Shown here: in pieces, positions 33,166 through 43,629 of the stretch
How positions within the stretch are numbered: the first letter of the stretch is position 1
Layout: every line of letters starts with the position of its first letter
Origin: Cytophagales bacterium
Lineage (GTDB): Bacteria > Bacteroidota > Bacteroidia > Cytophagales > Spirosomataceae
DNA length: 64,000 nt
Reading direction: 5' to 3'
NCBI GenBank assembly: GCA_013298865.1
Contig: JAAFJL010000003.1
Span: 19,955-83,954 of the forward strand
Position numbers and translations under genes: made by a program
The notes under the pieces: generated by a model
Databases searched by the model: none
What the model was told of the DNA's origin: nothing
The model's input: only the letters and a program-made list of their open reading frames with translations

Positions 33166-34469
33166 CTTTGTCCGAAATTATATAAACCTCTGAATCTTAG
33201 ACCCCAAGAGTTTAAATCTGGTTTGTAACTAACATTTTGAAGTTGGGTTGTCCAATAAGGATTGGCTTGAAAAACAAAGCGATTAAAACGTTTTTCAACC
33301 CCAACAGAAAGTTCTACATTATTGAAAAAACTTGTGTTAATTCCAGAGTTGAGATTTGGATTTGAAGATTCAGTGATACCACCACGTGCAGGGTCTTTGA
33401 AATTGAAATTAATACGATTTTTTCCAGCAATATCAAATACAGTTCCCGCTCCAACAATCACAGCAAATCCATTTTTCAGCGGTGCATGAAAGTTCAAATT
33501 CAATGGGATTTGTAAAATCATATTACTACTTTTAATCTCTTCTATATTAAATTTTTGAGGAAGATTCGGGGCATAATTTGGGCGAAAAGGTTTTCCTTTT
33601 TTATACTCAAACCCATCTTCTGAACGAATATCATCTTCACGATACTCTGCTGATTTTAGACCTACGTTTATACTCCAGTTTTTGTGGAAAAATATTTCAG
33701 TCCATAATCCTGTGCTTAAACGTCCGTTATAAAAATCTGTTCCCAAACCAACCCGATAAGTCAAGTTTTTCAACGAAATAGAATTATTATTTTCTTCTGA
33801 ATTCTCACTATTTTCTTGCTTAAAATTCAAAGATTTATTGCTATTTTTTGCCAAAGAGTTTTCTGGGAAATAAACATTAGATTTAGCAGGAATTTTCTTT
33901 GAACCTTCTTCAGAAATTATTCTATCTTCTTGTTTTTCAAGTAGTTGGTTGTTGTTTTTTTCTTGAAAAAGTACGGTTGTATTATCAAGAATATTGACAG
34001 TTTCGTCTCGCTTTTTCAACAAATAAGAAGTCAATATTTTTTCTTTTTGCTCGGGCGAAAGTTGTTCAAAAACTTCAGAAGCATTTCTTGATTTTTGAAT
34101 ATCAGCCACTTTTTTCTGAATAGTCGAATTCAGGGATAAATAACTTGGTTGTTTTTGAGTAATATAAATCGTATCCGTCTTCACGATTACCGAAGGCGTG
34201 GCAGATTTATCCATTTTATTTTGAAGAGAAACTAATTGGCTACGTAAATCTTTATTCTCATAATGTTGGGTTAAAATAGAAGCAATAATTCCTGTTACAA
34301 GCACCGTACCTAACGTATAGGTAACTATTTTTGAGTATTTACCCCAAAAAGTTGGTGTTTTGTTGATGTTGATATAGTCGTTTATTCGATCTATTTCAGC
34401 ATCGTCGAAAGGTGGGCTGATTCCTCCGATTTTCCTTCGGAAAGCATCATCAAATTGTTCAGTTTTCAT
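33162..34469 (-). CDS. Anti-sigma-like protein with inner-membrane helix and C-terminal beta-barrel
   Basis: A 435-residue protein. Residues 1-48 are soluble and presumably cytosolic (FDDAFRRKIGGISPPFDDAE). Residues about 49-68 form one transmembrane helix (IVTYTLGTVLVTGIIASILT). Residues about 70-230 are a polar, Asn/Lys/Glu-rich periplasmic stretch with coiled-coil potential. Residues about 235-435 look like an outer-membrane beta-barrel (YRVGLGTDFYNGRLSTGLWT, LQIPLNLNFHAPLKNGFAVI, VELSVGVEKRFNRFVFQANP, WGLRFRGLYNFGQR). The start overlaps the ECF sigma gene by 11 nt. Anti-sigma activity is inferred from position and topology. Confidence 0.75.
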   Translation of the reverse strand: MKTEQFDDAFRRKIGGISPPFDDAEIDRINDYININKTPTFWGKYSKIVTYTLGTVLVTGIIASILTQHYENKDLRSQLVSLQNKMDKSATPSVIVKTDTIYITQKQPSYLSLNSTIQKKVADIQKSRNASEVFEQLSPEQKEKILTSYLLKKRDETVNILDNTTVLFQEKNNNQLLEKQEDRIISEEGSKKIPAKSNVYFPENSLAKNSNKSLNFKQENSENSEENNNSISLKNLTYRVGLGTDFYNGRLSTGLWTEIFFHKNWSINVGLKSAEYREDDIRSEDGFEYKKGKPFRPNYAPNLPQKFNIEEIKSSNMILQIPLNLNFHAPLKNGFAVIVGAGTVFDIAGKNRINFNFKDPARGGITESSNPNLNSGINTSFFNNVELSVGVEKRFNRFVFQANPYWTTQLQNVSYKPDLNSWGLRFRGLYNFGQR

Positions 34470-35064
34470 TTAATTTAGTAATTTTCAACGCATATATTTG
34501 GTATAAATGTGGGAATTCTGCACGAATCATTGCCTGTAATCTATGGCGGGCATCTCGGAGATTCGACTTTGAAGTTCCTTCTTGAATGCCCAATTTTTCT
34601 GCAATTTCTCTATGATTATAACCTTCAATGACGTACATCGTGAAGACCATTTTATAGACTGGCGATAACCTTTGCACCAAAGCCAAAATTTCTTCTCCAG
34701 AGATTTTAGAAATAATATCAATATCAAAACTTTCTACCTCAACATTCTCAATACCAGAGGTTTGCGAGTTGAATTTGTTGTTTTTCCTATAATAATCAAT
34801 CGCATTATTTACAAAAACTGTCCTTAACCAAGCCTTAAAAGATTGATTACGGTCATACTTTTTCAAGTTCGTAAAAACCTTCAAGAAACCATCATTCACC
34901 ATTTCTTCGGCTTCTTCTTGATTAGCTGCATAACGCAAACAAATACTTTTTGCGTAGCCCAAAAAAAGTTTAATCATAGCTCTTTGTGCATGATTGTTGT
35001 CGGACAAGCACGCATCAATTACCTCATCGAGGCTCGAGAAAGAAGTCTTTTTTTGGAAAAACAA
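34459..35064 (-). CDS. ECF-type RNA polymerase sigma-70 factor
   Basis: A 201-residue ECF sigma factor. Sigma-2: MIKLFLGYAKSICLRYAANQ, EEAEEMVNDGFLKVFTNLKK, FKAWLRTVFVNNAIDYYRKN. Sigma-4: LSPVYKMVFTMYVIEGYNHR, EIAEKLGIQEGTSKSNLRDA. Translation appears to start at TTG 35064, as no in-frame ATG precedes the domain. The stop overlaps the downstream barrel gene, so the two proteins are translationally coupled, as expected for a sigma/anti-sigma pair. Confidence 0.92.
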   Translation of the reverse strand: MFFQKKTSFSSLDEVIDACLSDNNHAQRAMIKLFLGYAKSICLRYAANQEEAEEMVNDGFLKVFTNLKKYDRNQSFKAWLRTVFVNNAIDYYRKNNKFNSQTSGIENVEVESFDIDIISKISGEEILALVQRLSPVYKMVFTMYVIEGYNHREIAEKLGIQEGTSKSNLRDARHRLQAMIRAEFPHLYQIYALKITKLNEN

Positions 35065-35195
35065 ATCCTTGTTAATTTGGGAAGTTATGTAGTTTCAGTA
35101 ATTATTAGTTGTACTTGCTGATTTATAATACGAATAAGTCCTTGAAAACGTGTGCAGTGAAAGCGAATCTTCGATATATTGTGCAAAACTGAGTT

Positions 35196-36086
35196 CTACT
35201 CATTCACCAATTCACTAAAATTGGTAAATATTCCGTCTTGAGATGGTTTTTGATGTTTCCATCGCTTGTGAGACCATAAGTAGGCAGCAGGGTTTTTCTG
35301 AACAGATTCTTCTAATTTCCTTACAAATTTTTCCATAATTTCACCTTTTGCCACTTCTGAATATGGAGCTTCTGCCAGTGGAAAATATTCAATTACGTAG
35401 TGTCCACGCTTTACACGCCTCATTTCGGCAAAAACCATGGCACAGTTAAATTGTCTCGCAAAACGCTCCATGCCAGTAAAAAAATCGGTGTCTTGGTGCA
35501 TGAATTTTGTCCAATACGCATACCGAGGATTACCAGGCACTTGGTCTGCCGCCAAGCAGATTGTCCTTGGAATATCTTGTCGTTCAAACATTTTTCTGAC
35601 AGAATCATTTTTTTCAATCATCTCAGGGCTACCAAACCGATTTCTGATGTTTAAAGTCAAATCATTAAAGGAGTCGCTGGATAATTTTTTGTAAATAATA
35701 TCCATTTTCACACCCGATAAATTTACGGCATGAACCGCCCATTCCCAGTTGCCTTGATGCCCAGCCACCATCAGAACAGAAATGCCTTTATCCGTATATT
35801 GGCTAATTCCCTCTGGATTTAAAACTACGGCACGCTTCAAAACTTCTTCTTTTGTGATGGCAATCCCTTTGAAAAATTCTATAAAAACATCGGCTAAATG
35901 TCTGTAAAAATCTTTAGCTAATTGAACAATTTCCTTTTCTGTTTTTTCTGGAAATGAGTTGCGGAGATTATTTAAAACTACTTTTTTGCGATACCCCACA
36001 AAATGATACAAAATAAAGGCTACAAAGTCCGAAATACCATAAAGTACTGTAAAAGGAAGACGAGATAAAATTTTAAAGAAAAACAT
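35196..36086 (-). CDS. LpxL/HtrB-like lysophospholipid acyltransferase
   Basis: A 296-residue member of the lipid A biosynthesis acyltransferase family. N-terminal hydrophobic anchor (FTVLYGISDFVAFILYHFVG), catalytic H-x4-E in VAGHQGNWEWAVHAV, and the later block FTGMERFARQFNCAMVFAEM. Its expected role is late acylation of lipid A or another lipid at the inner membrane. Divergent from wbqC with a 47-bp shared intergenic space. Confidence 0.88.
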   Translation of the reverse strand: MFFFKILSRLPFTVLYGISDFVAFILYHFVGYRKKVVLNNLRNSFPEKTEKEIVQLAKDFYRHLADVFIEFFKGIAITKEEVLKRAVVLNPEGISQYTDKGISVLMVAGHQGNWEWAVHAVNLSGVKMDIIYKKLSSDSFNDLTLNIRNRFGSPEMIEKNDSVRKMFERQDIPRTICLAADQVPGNPRYAYWTKFMHQDTDFFTGMERFARQFNCAMVFAEMRRVKRGHYVIEYFPLAEAPYSEVAKGEIMEKFVRKLEESVQKNPAAYLWSHKRWKHQKPSQDGIFTNFSELVNE

Positions 36087-36133
36087 AAATTAAATAATTT
36101 GATAATTTGTTCTTAATCTGTTATTTTAGATAA

Positions 36134-36742
36134 ATGATTATTGACTTACACTACTTACCAAGCACCGAGTACATAGCACGGTTATTGGAACATGACGAAA
36201 TCGTTTTTGAAATACACGAGTTTTATCAGAAACAAAGTTACCGAAACCGTTGCAAAATTCTTACTTCCAACAAAATTGATGTGCTTTCGATTCCTGTAAA
36301 AGATGGAAATACAAAGATTTTAGTGAAAGATGTAAAAATAGATTATTCACAGGATTGGGTACGCAGGCATTGGGGAGCAATCTATTCTGGTTACGGGAAA
36401 TCACCTTTTTTTGAATTTTATTCAGATTATTTTAAAAATATTTATGACAAAAAAACTGACTTTTTGATAGACTTTAATCTTGAAATGCTGTCAATTTGTC
36501 TGAAATTTTTGAAGGTTGAAAAAAAGATTTCTTTTTCTGAAAGTTACGAAGAACATCATGGAAATGATTTCAGAGGGCAGATTCATCCCAAACGCATCTT
36601 TTCACCAGAAAATACGTACAGAGCAAAAGAATATCGTCAAAATTTTGGCAATGAATTTGAGCCTAATCTCTCTATTCTTGATTTATTGTTTTGTCAGGGA
36701 AATCAAGCAAAAAAGATTCTACAAGATTCATTCATAAAATGA
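36134..36742 (+). CDS. WbqC family protein
   Basis: A 202-residue protein of the WbqC family (PF08889): an N-terminal HYLPSTEYIARLLEHDEIVF, YRNRCKILTSNKIDVLSIPV with the usual WRR/RNR-type segment, then DWVRRHWGAIYSGYGKSPFF and the C-terminal NLSILDLLFCQGNQAKKIL. Members occur in polysaccharide loci and have been proposed to act in glycan biosynthesis, but the reaction is not firmly established. Confidence 0.9.
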   Translation: MIIDLHYLPSTEYIARLLEHDEIVFEIHEFYQKQSYRNRCKILTSNKIDVLSIPVKDGNTKILVKDVKIDYSQDWVRRHWGAIYSGYGKSPFFEFYSDYFKNIYDKKTDFLIDFNLEMLSICLKFLKVEKKISFSESYEEHHGNDFRGQIHPKRIFSPENTYRAKEYRQNFGNEFEPNLSILDLLFCQGNQAKKILQDSFIK

Positions 36743-36833
36743 ACAATTAATTTAAAAATGCCGTTTAGATGATTAATTGAACACAATTATTTGTCTAACA
36801 ATAATTGATAAATGCAAACAACAAGTCTTTAAA

Positions 36834-39377
36834 ATGGAAGCAAAATTTTCAAACAGAGTGAAAGAAGTAATTCAGTTCGCAAGAGAAGAAGCACTACGAC
36901 TTGGGCATGACTACATCGGGACGGAACATTTCATGTTGGGAATGATTCGAGAAGGAGAGGGGCTTGGTCTGGAATTGTTGAAAAAAATGGGTGTTTCTCT
37001 GGAGGAACTTAAAGTTACTATCGAGCAATCTACCAAAGGACTCTCGGGTGCATCGAGCTATACTATTAAGAATATGCACAATATTCCACTTACCCGACAG
37101 TCAGAAAAAGTTTTACGTGTAACTTATCTTGAAGCCAAAAATTTCAAAACAAATTTAGTCGGAACAGAGCATTTATTGCTGGCAATCCTCAGAGATGAAG
37201 ACAATCTTGCCGCTCAAATTTTAACCAAATTCCAGTTAACTCATGATTTAATTAAAGAAATGATAGAATATCAGGCTAATCCGAACATAAAAGCAGCCCA
37301 AGATACCGACGACAACGACGACGAAGCTCGTATGTTTGCAGGGGGCGGCTCTGGTAGTAGTGGAAGTTCCACAGCCAATAAAGGTGCAGAAAAATCTAAA
37401 ACTCCAGTTCTTGATAATTTTGGTAGAGATTTAACCAAAGTTGCAGAAACAGGAAAATTAGACCCAATTGTGGGCAGGGAAAAAGAAATTGAGCGAGTTG
37501 CTCAGATTCTATCTCGTAGAAAGAAAAATAATCCAATTTTGATTGGTGAACCAGGTGTTGGTAAAACAGCCATCGCAGAAGGTTTAGCTCTTAGAATTGT
37601 TCAGAAAAAAGTATCTCGTGTACTTTTTGGCAAAAGAGTTGTTACACTCGATTTGGCATCTTTGGTGGCAGGTACAAAATACCGTGGTCAATTTGAAGAA
37701 AGAATGAAAGCAGTAATGAATGAGTTGGAGAAGTCACCAGACGTAATCCTTTTCATTGACGAATTACATACAATTGTAGGTGCAGGTGGAGCGTCAGGGT
37801 CATTAGATGCGTCTAATATGTTCAAGCCAGCGTTGGCTCGTGGAGACATACAAGTTATCGGAGCTACTACTTTGGACGAATATCGCCAGTATATCGAGAA
37901 AGATGGAGCTTTGGCAAGACGTTTCCAAACTGTTATGGTAGAAGCAACTTCGATTGATGAAACCATCGAAATTCTTCATAATATCAAAGATAAATACGAG
38001 GAACATCACCACGTGAATTATACAAAAGAAGCCATTGAGCAATCAGTGAAACTTTCGGAAAGATATGTTACAGATAGGTTCTTGCCAGATAAAGCCATAG
38101 ATGTTATGGACGAAGTAGGGGCAAGGGTGCATATTTCAAACATTACAGTTCCAGAAGATATTGTTTCTTTGGAGGCTTCTATTGAGAATATCAAAAAAGA
38201 GAAAAATGCAGTAGTGAAATCGCAGAAATACGAAGAAGCTGCTCAACTCCGTGACCGTGAGAAGCGTTTATTAGATCAGTTAGAAAGAGCAAAACGTGAG
38301 TGGGAAGAAGATACCAAAAAACGCAGATACACTGTTACAGAAGAACACGTAGCAGAGGTGATTGCTCAGATGACAGGTATTCCTGTAAATCGGGTGGCTG
38401 CTACCGAAGGACAAAAACTATTGGGCATGAACGAATCCCTACAAGGAAAAGTGATTGGTCAGGAGTCGGCGATTTCTAAATTGGTAAAAGCGATTCAACG
38501 TACACGTGTAGGTTTGAAAGACCCGAAAAAACCAATCGGTTCGTTCATTTTCTTAGGACCTACGGGTGTTGGAAAAACAGAATTAGCGAAAGTATTGGCA
38601 ACTTACCTTTTCGATAAAGACGACGCTTTAGTAAGAATTGACATGAGTGAGTACATGGAGAAATTCAGTGTATCTCGCTTGATTGGAGCCCCTCCAGGTT
38701 ATGTTGGTTATGAAGAAGGTGGACAATTGACCGAGAAAATTCGTCGTAAACCTTATGCTGTTGTACTTTTGGATGAAATTGAGAAAGCACACCCAGACGT
38801 TTTCAATATTCTGTTACAAGTGCTGGACGATGGAATCTTGACGGATGGATTAGGAAGAAGAGTTGATTTTAGAAATACAATCATCATCATGACTTCAAAT
38901 ATTGGTGCAAGAGATTTGAAAGACTTTGGTGCAGGGATTGGTTTCAGTACTAAAACACGTATGGATTCTTCTGAGGAAATGATGAAAGGAACAATTCAGA
39001 ATGCTTTGAAGAAAGCGTTTTCTCCTGAGTTCCTGAATCGTTTGGATGACGTAATTGTATTTAATGCACTCGAAAGAGAACATATCCACCAAATTATTGA
39101 CTTGATGTTGAGCAAACTTTTCATCAGAATTAGTTTGTTGGGCTATAAAGTTGAGTTGACAGAAAAAGCAAAAGATTACATTGCTGAAAAAGGTTATGAT
39201 AGCCAATACGGTGCAAGACCATTGAACCGTGCAATTCAGAAGTATTTGGAAGACCCAGTGGCAGAAGAAATCCTGAAAGGAGATTTGTCTGAAGGGGATA
39301 TAATTTTAGCTGATTATTCAGGCGAAGGCGATTCTCTGACACTCTCAAGAGTTTCAACAGTTGTTATTTCAGAATAA
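36834..39377 (+). CDS. clpC: ATP-dependent Clp protease ATP-binding subunit ClpC
   Basis: 847 residues from ATG 36834 (a longer frame to 36777 lacks family similarity). Order: double Clp N-domain ([40 protein letters not shown]); linker rich in Gly/Ser/Asp; AAA1 with Walker A GEPGVGKT and Walker B VILFIDE; a UVR/middle segment ([14 protein letters not shown]); AAA2 with Walker A GPTGVGKT and [12 protein letters not shown]-terminal D2 small domain ([17 protein letters not shown]). It unfolds substrates for ClpP. A ClpS adaptor gene lies 15 kb downstream. Confidence 0.96.
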   Translation: MEAKFSNRVKEVIQFAREEALRLGHDYIGTEHFMLGMIREGEGLGLELLKKMGVSLEELKVTIEQSTKGLSGASSYTIKNMHNIPLTRQSEKVLRVTYLEAKNFKTNLVGTEHLLLAILRDEDNLAAQILTKFQLTHDLIKEMIEYQANPNIKAAQDTDDNDDEARMFAGGGSGSSGSSTANKGAEKSKTPVLDNFGRDLTKVAETGKLDPIVGREKEIERVAQILSRRKKNNPILIGEPGVGKTAIAEGLALRIVQKKVSRVLFGKRVVTLDLASLVAGTKYRGQFEERMKAVMNELEKSPDVILFIDELHTIVGAGGASGSLDASNMFKPALARGDIQVIGATTLDEYRQYIEKDGALARRFQTVMVEATSIDETIEILHNIKDKYEEHHHVNYTKEAIEQSVKLSERYVTDRFLPDKAIDVMDEVGARVHISNITVPEDIVSLEASIENIKKEKNAVVKSQKYEEAAQLRDREKRLLDQLERAKREWEEDTKKRRYTVTEEHVAEVIAQMTGIPVNRVAATEGQKLLGMNESLQGKVIGQESAISKLVKAIQRTRVGLKDPKKPIGSFIFLGPTGVGKTELAKVLATYLFDKDDALVRIDMSEYMEKFSVSRLIGAPPGYVGYEEGGQLTEKIRRKPYAVVLLDEIEKAHPDVFNILLQVLDDGILTDGLGRRVDFRNTIIIMTSNIGARDLKDFGAGIGFSTKTRMDSSEEMMKGTIQNALKKAFSPEFLNRLDDVIVFNALEREHIHQIIDLMLSKLFIRISLLGYKVELTEKAKDYIAEKGYDSQYGARPLNRAIQKYLEDPVAEEILKGDLSEGDIILADYSGEGDSLTLSRVSTVVISE

Positions 39378-39391
39378 AGAGTATGCTATAT

Positions 39392-39428
39392 AAAAAAGCC
39401 TCTGCAATTAATTTTGCAGAGGCTTTTT
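39392..39428. terminator. Bidirectional terminator between clpC and HD gene
   Basis: Stem AAGCCTCTGCAA / TTGCAGAGGCTT with a short AT loop and A/T runs on the flanks. Confidence 0.88.
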
Positions 39429-39439
39429 TGTGCCTATTC

Positions 39440-40060
39440 CTAAAACAATTTTAGTTCCCGAGCTAAATTTTCTTTGGCATTTTCTTCAAATTTTTCATAG
39501 AAATAATCTGTCTTGAAGATTCTCTCCATTTCCAAAAAGTGATTTAGCACTTTTTTCCTGCCTGGATTATAGACAAAATTTGGATAGATACTATATTCTT
39601 TTCTTACTTGTTTTGAATACGCTGAATAACTTTCCCAATCACTCCCCAAGACAGATAAGTCTGCATCTAATAGAAAATTACAGTCAGAATCCTCATGCAG
39701 AATATGGTTTTTGGTTGCTAAAATGTAGTCTGTAGTCTTTTGGATGATAACAGGGTCAATTCCTACATTAAGCATTCTTTTTTCAGCTAAATTAGCACTT
39801 TGTTCTTCGTTATCTTTTTTGAGGACGTTATAAATGGCATCATGATAGAAAACGGAGAAAAGAATGGTATCCCAATTTTGGATGTTTGTTTTTACCTCAT
39901 TGAGTTGATTGATAAGGTTTTCAAGATGTGTTAAAGTATGATAATGCCTTTTCTTATGAGCGTAATTTGTCTCAATTTCTTCCCAATATTGATTAAATAC
40001 GGCATCATCGTTTACATGACTATATTTACGAAGAAGGGTAATGAAAATATCCTTTAGCAT
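39440..40060 (-). CDS. Predicted HD-superfamily metal-dependent hydrolase
   Basis: A 206-residue helical protein of the COG4339 type. The metal-binding pattern is HKKRHYHTLTHLENL (His-rich first helix) and FSVFYHDAIYN (HD), then the later YILATKNHI and DADLSVLG acidic site. It probably hydrolyses a phosphoester in the cytoplasm; the substrate is unknown. It follows the WG-repeat gene on the same strand, separated by that gene's terminator. Confidence 0.82.
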   Translation of the reverse strand: MLKDIFITLLRKYSHVNDDAVFNQYWEEIETNYAHKKRHYHTLTHLENLINQLNEVKTNIQNWDTILFSVFYHDAIYNVLKKDNEEQSANLAEKRMLNVGIDPVIIQKTTDYILATKNHILHEDSDCNFLLDADLSVLGSDWESYSAYSKQVRKEYSIYPNFVYNPGRKKVLNHFLEMERIFKTDYFYEKFEENAKENLARELKLF

Positions 40061-40074
40061 AATTGTATTTGCAT

Positions 40075-40106
40075 AAAAAAAGCCAAATCCTGAGATTTGG
40101 CTCTTT
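40075..40106 (-). terminator. Terminator of the WG-repeat gene
   Basis: On the minus strand: GCCAAATC, 4-nt loop, GATTTGGC and T7; it lies between the WG-repeat stop (40120) and the HD gene start (40060). Confidence 0.85.
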
Positions 40107-40119
40107 CAAATTGAATGAT

Positions 40120-42228
40120 TTATTTTTTTCTCGAAGGTCCAACTGTCGCTGTATTTTCTTTTAAATTCTCAACCGCTCGAATTGATTCAAAGTTTCCGCA
40201 GTTCTGAAAGCACTCTCCTTGTTGATTGAGTTTAAATCTATTGCCCTGATTATCAGTGACTTCAAATTCTTTTGCTATCTCAGAATACTTTACTTCTTTA
40301 AAAACGCATGGAATCACTTTAGCATTGAATTTATTGATAAGTCCTACTTGATTGTTTCCTTTTGAAGCAATAGAAAGTCCGTTTCTATAATAATCAAGAC
40401 TTTCATATTCAGCTAATATTTGGTTCTTGCCACGGCTGTCGATATAGCCAAATTTACCATTCTCATGTTCAACTTGATAATATTCTTCAGATTCAAACAA
40501 AATTGATTTAAACTGACATTTCACTAAGTATTTTCCAGTTGTATCCAAAGTTCCCCAAAGACCATTTTGCTTTACGAAATAGAATTGACCTTTTCTAACT
40601 AACTGAATATACTCGAAAGGTTCAGGAGTAATCAATTTAAAATCTTCATTTCTTACAAGCATATATTTCAAAAACTTGTGTTTGTCATCAGAACGGAATG
40701 CTTTGATAACTATATTGTTATTGATTACAGAATCCGTGACAATGTAATTTACTTTACCAGCGTCATTAGGTTTCAGCATGGCGGGTACTACGACACTACC
40801 ATTTATATCAATAACTTTGTCAGCTTTACAAGTACCAATTTTACCTTTCAAGTCAACATTGTAAGTCATTGTTTCTTTGGCAACCAGTAATCCTTTTTTA
40901 CTAACTTTTCCAAAACCATCATATTCAAAAGGAACAATTTCTTGTCCTTTGGTATTGATAAGACCAAATTTTACACCTTTTCCAGTAACTTCTTTACTTA
41001 CAGGAATCAAATCAAAATCATTGATATTGCCGATAGTTGTATAAATTGGCTCTAAAACTGAGCTTAAATCTTTATCGACTAAGCCATAAAGACCATTCAT
41101 ATCTTGTACTAAAGCCAAACCACGAACATCGAAATTACTAATATTTTGATAAATTTTACTGATTTTAAAGTCATTGGTATTGATTAATTGCTGACTCGTT
41201 TCGTTGATTCCCTTCACGTAACCAAAGCGGTCAGCATCAGTAATTATATTGTAATCAGGTTTTATCAAAATATCTCCATTGGCATTAATTAGCCCAATTC
41301 TGTTAGCTACACGTACTTTAAAAAGGTTGTCTTTCCCAGAAGGTTCAAGTTGGTCGTAATTGGTAATAATCGGAGAATTACTTCCTATTTTATAAATCCC
41401 CCATTTTCCGTTTGCTTTCACACCTAAGGTAGTGGTATTTAAAGCAATCATAGAATCAAAAAAATCAGAAACAGGTTTGCCAGTTTTGTCGAAACTATTA
41501 TCAATCAAAGCCATTTTATCGTCTTTGAATTTAACTAAACTCAACCCTCCAATCATAGGCTTGGCTTCAACAACGCCATTCAGTACATCGCTTTCTACAC
41601 CTTTATCATCTATAAAATACCAAACAAGTCTTTTTACCAAAGCCTTTCCCTGATTGAATGCTTCGGCTTCATCGTATTGGCAAGTGATCACTTCATCTCC
41701 ACAAAGATTCAAGAATCCCCAAACTTGATCTTTTTTTATTCTTGCAAAACCTTGTTTGTAATTTTCTACAAAACCGTATCTAACATTAGATTTAAGTTTG
41801 TTTAGTGGAAATGCCAAAATATCTTTTCCTTCTAAATCACGGCTTGCCACTAAGGCTTCCCCCGAACGGTTGTTAAGACAAGTTGTGGCATTTGCATTTT
41901 TTGTTGGGTCTTGTTTTTCTCTTGTTGGGTCTTGCTTAACTTCTTTTACGAAAGAATCGTAAGACTTTTTGATAGGAGAATACCCGTCTCTGTCAGAATT
42001 TTGTTCTGAACTTTTTCCTGTAACACTTGAACTTATTGGATTTGCAATGGCTGGAGGGACAATGAATTTTTTGGTGGTCACATTACCTTTTGTCGGACCA
42101 GATTCTTGTATTTCGGAGTTGACAATATCTTTGACTTTAATAACAGAAGTCTTTGGCACTTGTGTACCTTCGGCGAAAACCGAAACATTGAGGCACAATA
42201 CGCCAACAGCCAATAGTAATTTTTTCAT
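40120..42228 (-). CDS. Exported WG-repeat protein
   Basis: A 702-residue protein with a signal peptide (MKKLLLAVGVLCLNVSVFAE). After a low-complexity linker (about 25-120), WG/KWG repeat units run to about residue 660. Examples: QVWGFLNLCGDEVITCQYDE, GKWGIYKIGSNSPIITNYDQ, RIGLINANGDILIKPDYNII, GLYGLVDKDLSSVLEPIYTT, KFGLINTKGQEIVPFEYDGF, GLWGTLDTTGKYLVKCQFKS. Such repeats are thought to form beta-structures for protein interactions at the cell surface. The precise role is unknown. Confidence 0.9.
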   Translation of the reverse strand: MKKLLLAVGVLCLNVSVFAEGTQVPKTSVIKVKDIVNSEIQESGPTKGNVTTKKFIVPPAIANPISSSVTGKSSEQNSDRDGYSPIKKSYDSFVKEVKQDPTREKQDPTKNANATTCLNNRSGEALVASRDLEGKDILAFPLNKLKSNVRYGFVENYKQGFARIKKDQVWGFLNLCGDEVITCQYDEAEAFNQGKALVKRLVWYFIDDKGVESDVLNGVVEAKPMIGGLSLVKFKDDKMALIDNSFDKTGKPVSDFFDSMIALNTTTLGVKANGKWGIYKIGSNSPIITNYDQLEPSGKDNLFKVRVANRIGLINANGDILIKPDYNIITDADRFGYVKGINETSQQLINTNDFKISKIYQNISNFDVRGLALVQDMNGLYGLVDKDLSSVLEPIYTTIGNINDFDLIPVSKEVTGKGVKFGLINTKGQEIVPFEYDGFGKVSKKGLLVAKETMTYNVDLKGKIGTCKADKVIDINGSVVVPAMLKPNDAGKVNYIVTDSVINNNIVIKAFRSDDKHKFLKYMLVRNEDFKLITPEPFEYIQLVRKGQFYFVKQNGLWGTLDTTGKYLVKCQFKSILFESEEYYQVEHENGKFGYIDSRGKNQILAEYESLDYYRNGLSIASKGNNQVGLINKFNAKVIPCVFKEVKYSEIAKEFEVTDNQGNRFKLNQQGECFQNCGNFESIRAVENLKENTATVGPSRKK

Positions 42229-42681
42229 CTTTTTAAGGGTTAATCTTAAGTAGGGATTATTACGTTAGAAAGAACACAATTCATGCCAGAATGGAATTGT
42301 ACTTATTGATGTTAAATTTTGAACTCTCAACCAACATTATCGAAAGAGTTTACAAAAATGAATGCGTACAATCAGAAGATTTTCAAAGGCTAAATATGTT
42401 CAAACTAATTGACACTTGGCGGAGTGGAATTCAAGAAAACTAAATTATTTATTATCAAGGGCTTAGAATATCTTGAATGTTTCAAAAATAATTGAAAGTT
42501 GTGACAATTAATAGTATTTCAGCTTTTTTTTTCGAGTTAATGCGTGAACGGTACTGTTTTTCTGGAATAGTTTGTTCTTATGGGTAATTTGTTGGCAAAA
42601 TTTGGGGATTAAGTCGTTAACCTGCTAATTTTGAAGAGTCAACACAAAGAATTGAATTTTTACAAAACCATAAAATTAACA
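42229..42681. other. Intergenic region (453 bp) between the WG-repeat gene and fabG
   Basis: It holds both divergent promoters, but no exact TTG-N19-TAnnTTTG match is evident. One inverted repeat ACAATTC-N11-GAATTGT lies at 42276-42300, near the WG-repeat gene start. No gene is called: the open frames here are short and without a family pattern. A T9 run (around 42523-42531) is not preceded by a strong stem. Confidence 0.4.
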
Positions 42682-43428
42682 ATGAGTCTTTTACAAAATA
42701 AAATTGCCTTAGTTACAGGGGCTTCGAGAGGAATAGGACGAGCGATTGCCTTGAGATTTGCTCAACAAGGTGCAAATGTTGCCTTTACATATTTGTCTTC
42801 TGTCGAAAAAGGAGAGGCACTTGCAGCTGAATTAGAGGCTTTCGGAATTAAAGCGAAAGGTTATCGTTCGGATGCTTCAGATTTTAAACAAGCCGAGGAA
42901 CTCATCAATAATGTGGTAGCTGATTTTGGCACAATTGATGTATTAATTAACAATGCAGGAATCACGAAAGACGGTCTTTTGATGCGTATGTCCGAAGAAC
43001 AGTGGGATTCCGTAATTCAAGTAAATCTGAAATCGGTTTTTAATCTTACAAAAGCAGTAACAAAACCAATGATGAAAGCCAAATCGGGTTCAATCATCAA
43101 TATGACTTCAATTGTTGGTATTCGTGGAAATGCAGGACAAGCTAATTATGCGGCTTCAAAAGCTGGAATTATTGGTTTTACTAAATCGGTTGCTTTAGAA
43201 TTAGGTTCAAGAAATATTCGTTCAAATGCCATTGCACCAGGTTTTATTGAAACAGAAATGACTGGCGAACTCAACGAAGCCGCTACTGAAGAATGGAAAA
43301 AAACAATTCCACTCAAACGTGGAGGACAAGCAGAAGAAGTTGCAGACGCTTGTGTTTTTCTGGCTTCGGATATGTCAAAATATATCACAGGGCAAGTTTT
43401 ACAAGTTGACGGTGGAATGCTTACTTAG
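42682..43428 (+). CDS. fabG: 3-oxoacyl-[acyl-carrier-protein] reductase FabG
   Basis: 248 residues from ATG 42682. Classical short-chain dehydrogenase: TGASRGIGRA nucleotide loop, NNAGIT, catalytic Ser in SIINMTSIVGIRGN, Tyr-x3-Lys in YAASKAGI, and the C-terminal YITGQVLQVDGGM of FabG. It reduces 3-oxoacyl-ACP with NADPH in fatty acid synthesis. No other fab genes are adjacent. A long repeat region follows. Confidence 0.93.
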   Translation: MSLLQNKIALVTGASRGIGRAIALRFAQQGANVAFTYLSSVEKGEALAAELEAFGIKAKGYRSDASDFKQAEELINNVVADFGTIDVLINNAGITKDGLLMRMSEEQWDSVIQVNLKSVFNLTKAVTKPMMKAKSGSIINMTSIVGIRGNAGQANYAASKAGIIGFTKSVALELGSRNIRSNAIAPGFIETEMTGELNEAATEEWKKTIPLKRGGQAEEVADACVFLASDMSKYITGQVLQVDGGMLT

Positions 43429-43621
43429 GTTTATTTATTTGTGATTTGGTGAGTTTGTGATTTAGTGATTTGCGATTTAGTGATTTGTGATTTAGTGATT
43501 TGTGATTTAGTGATTTGCGATTTAGTGATTTGCGATTTAGTGATTTGTGAATTAGTGATTTGTGAATTAGTGATTTGGTGAGTTTGTGATTGAGTGATTT
43601 GTGAATTAGTGATTTGTGTTT
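43429..43621. repeat. 15-bp-period array (GTGATTTA/GTGATTT)
   Basis: Units of 15 nt made of an 8-nt and a 7-nt word (AGTGATTT and GTGATTT/GCGATTT/GTGAATT) are repeated about ten times with small changes, starting directly after the fabG stop. An antisense frame of 72 codons rich in KSLNHKS is only a translation of the repeat. Confidence 0.9.
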
Positions 43622-43629
43622 TATAAGTA

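Noticed and set aside
42344..42400. Short open frames in the 453-bp region before fabG
   Set aside because: Fewer than 15 codons, no pattern of a peptide gene.
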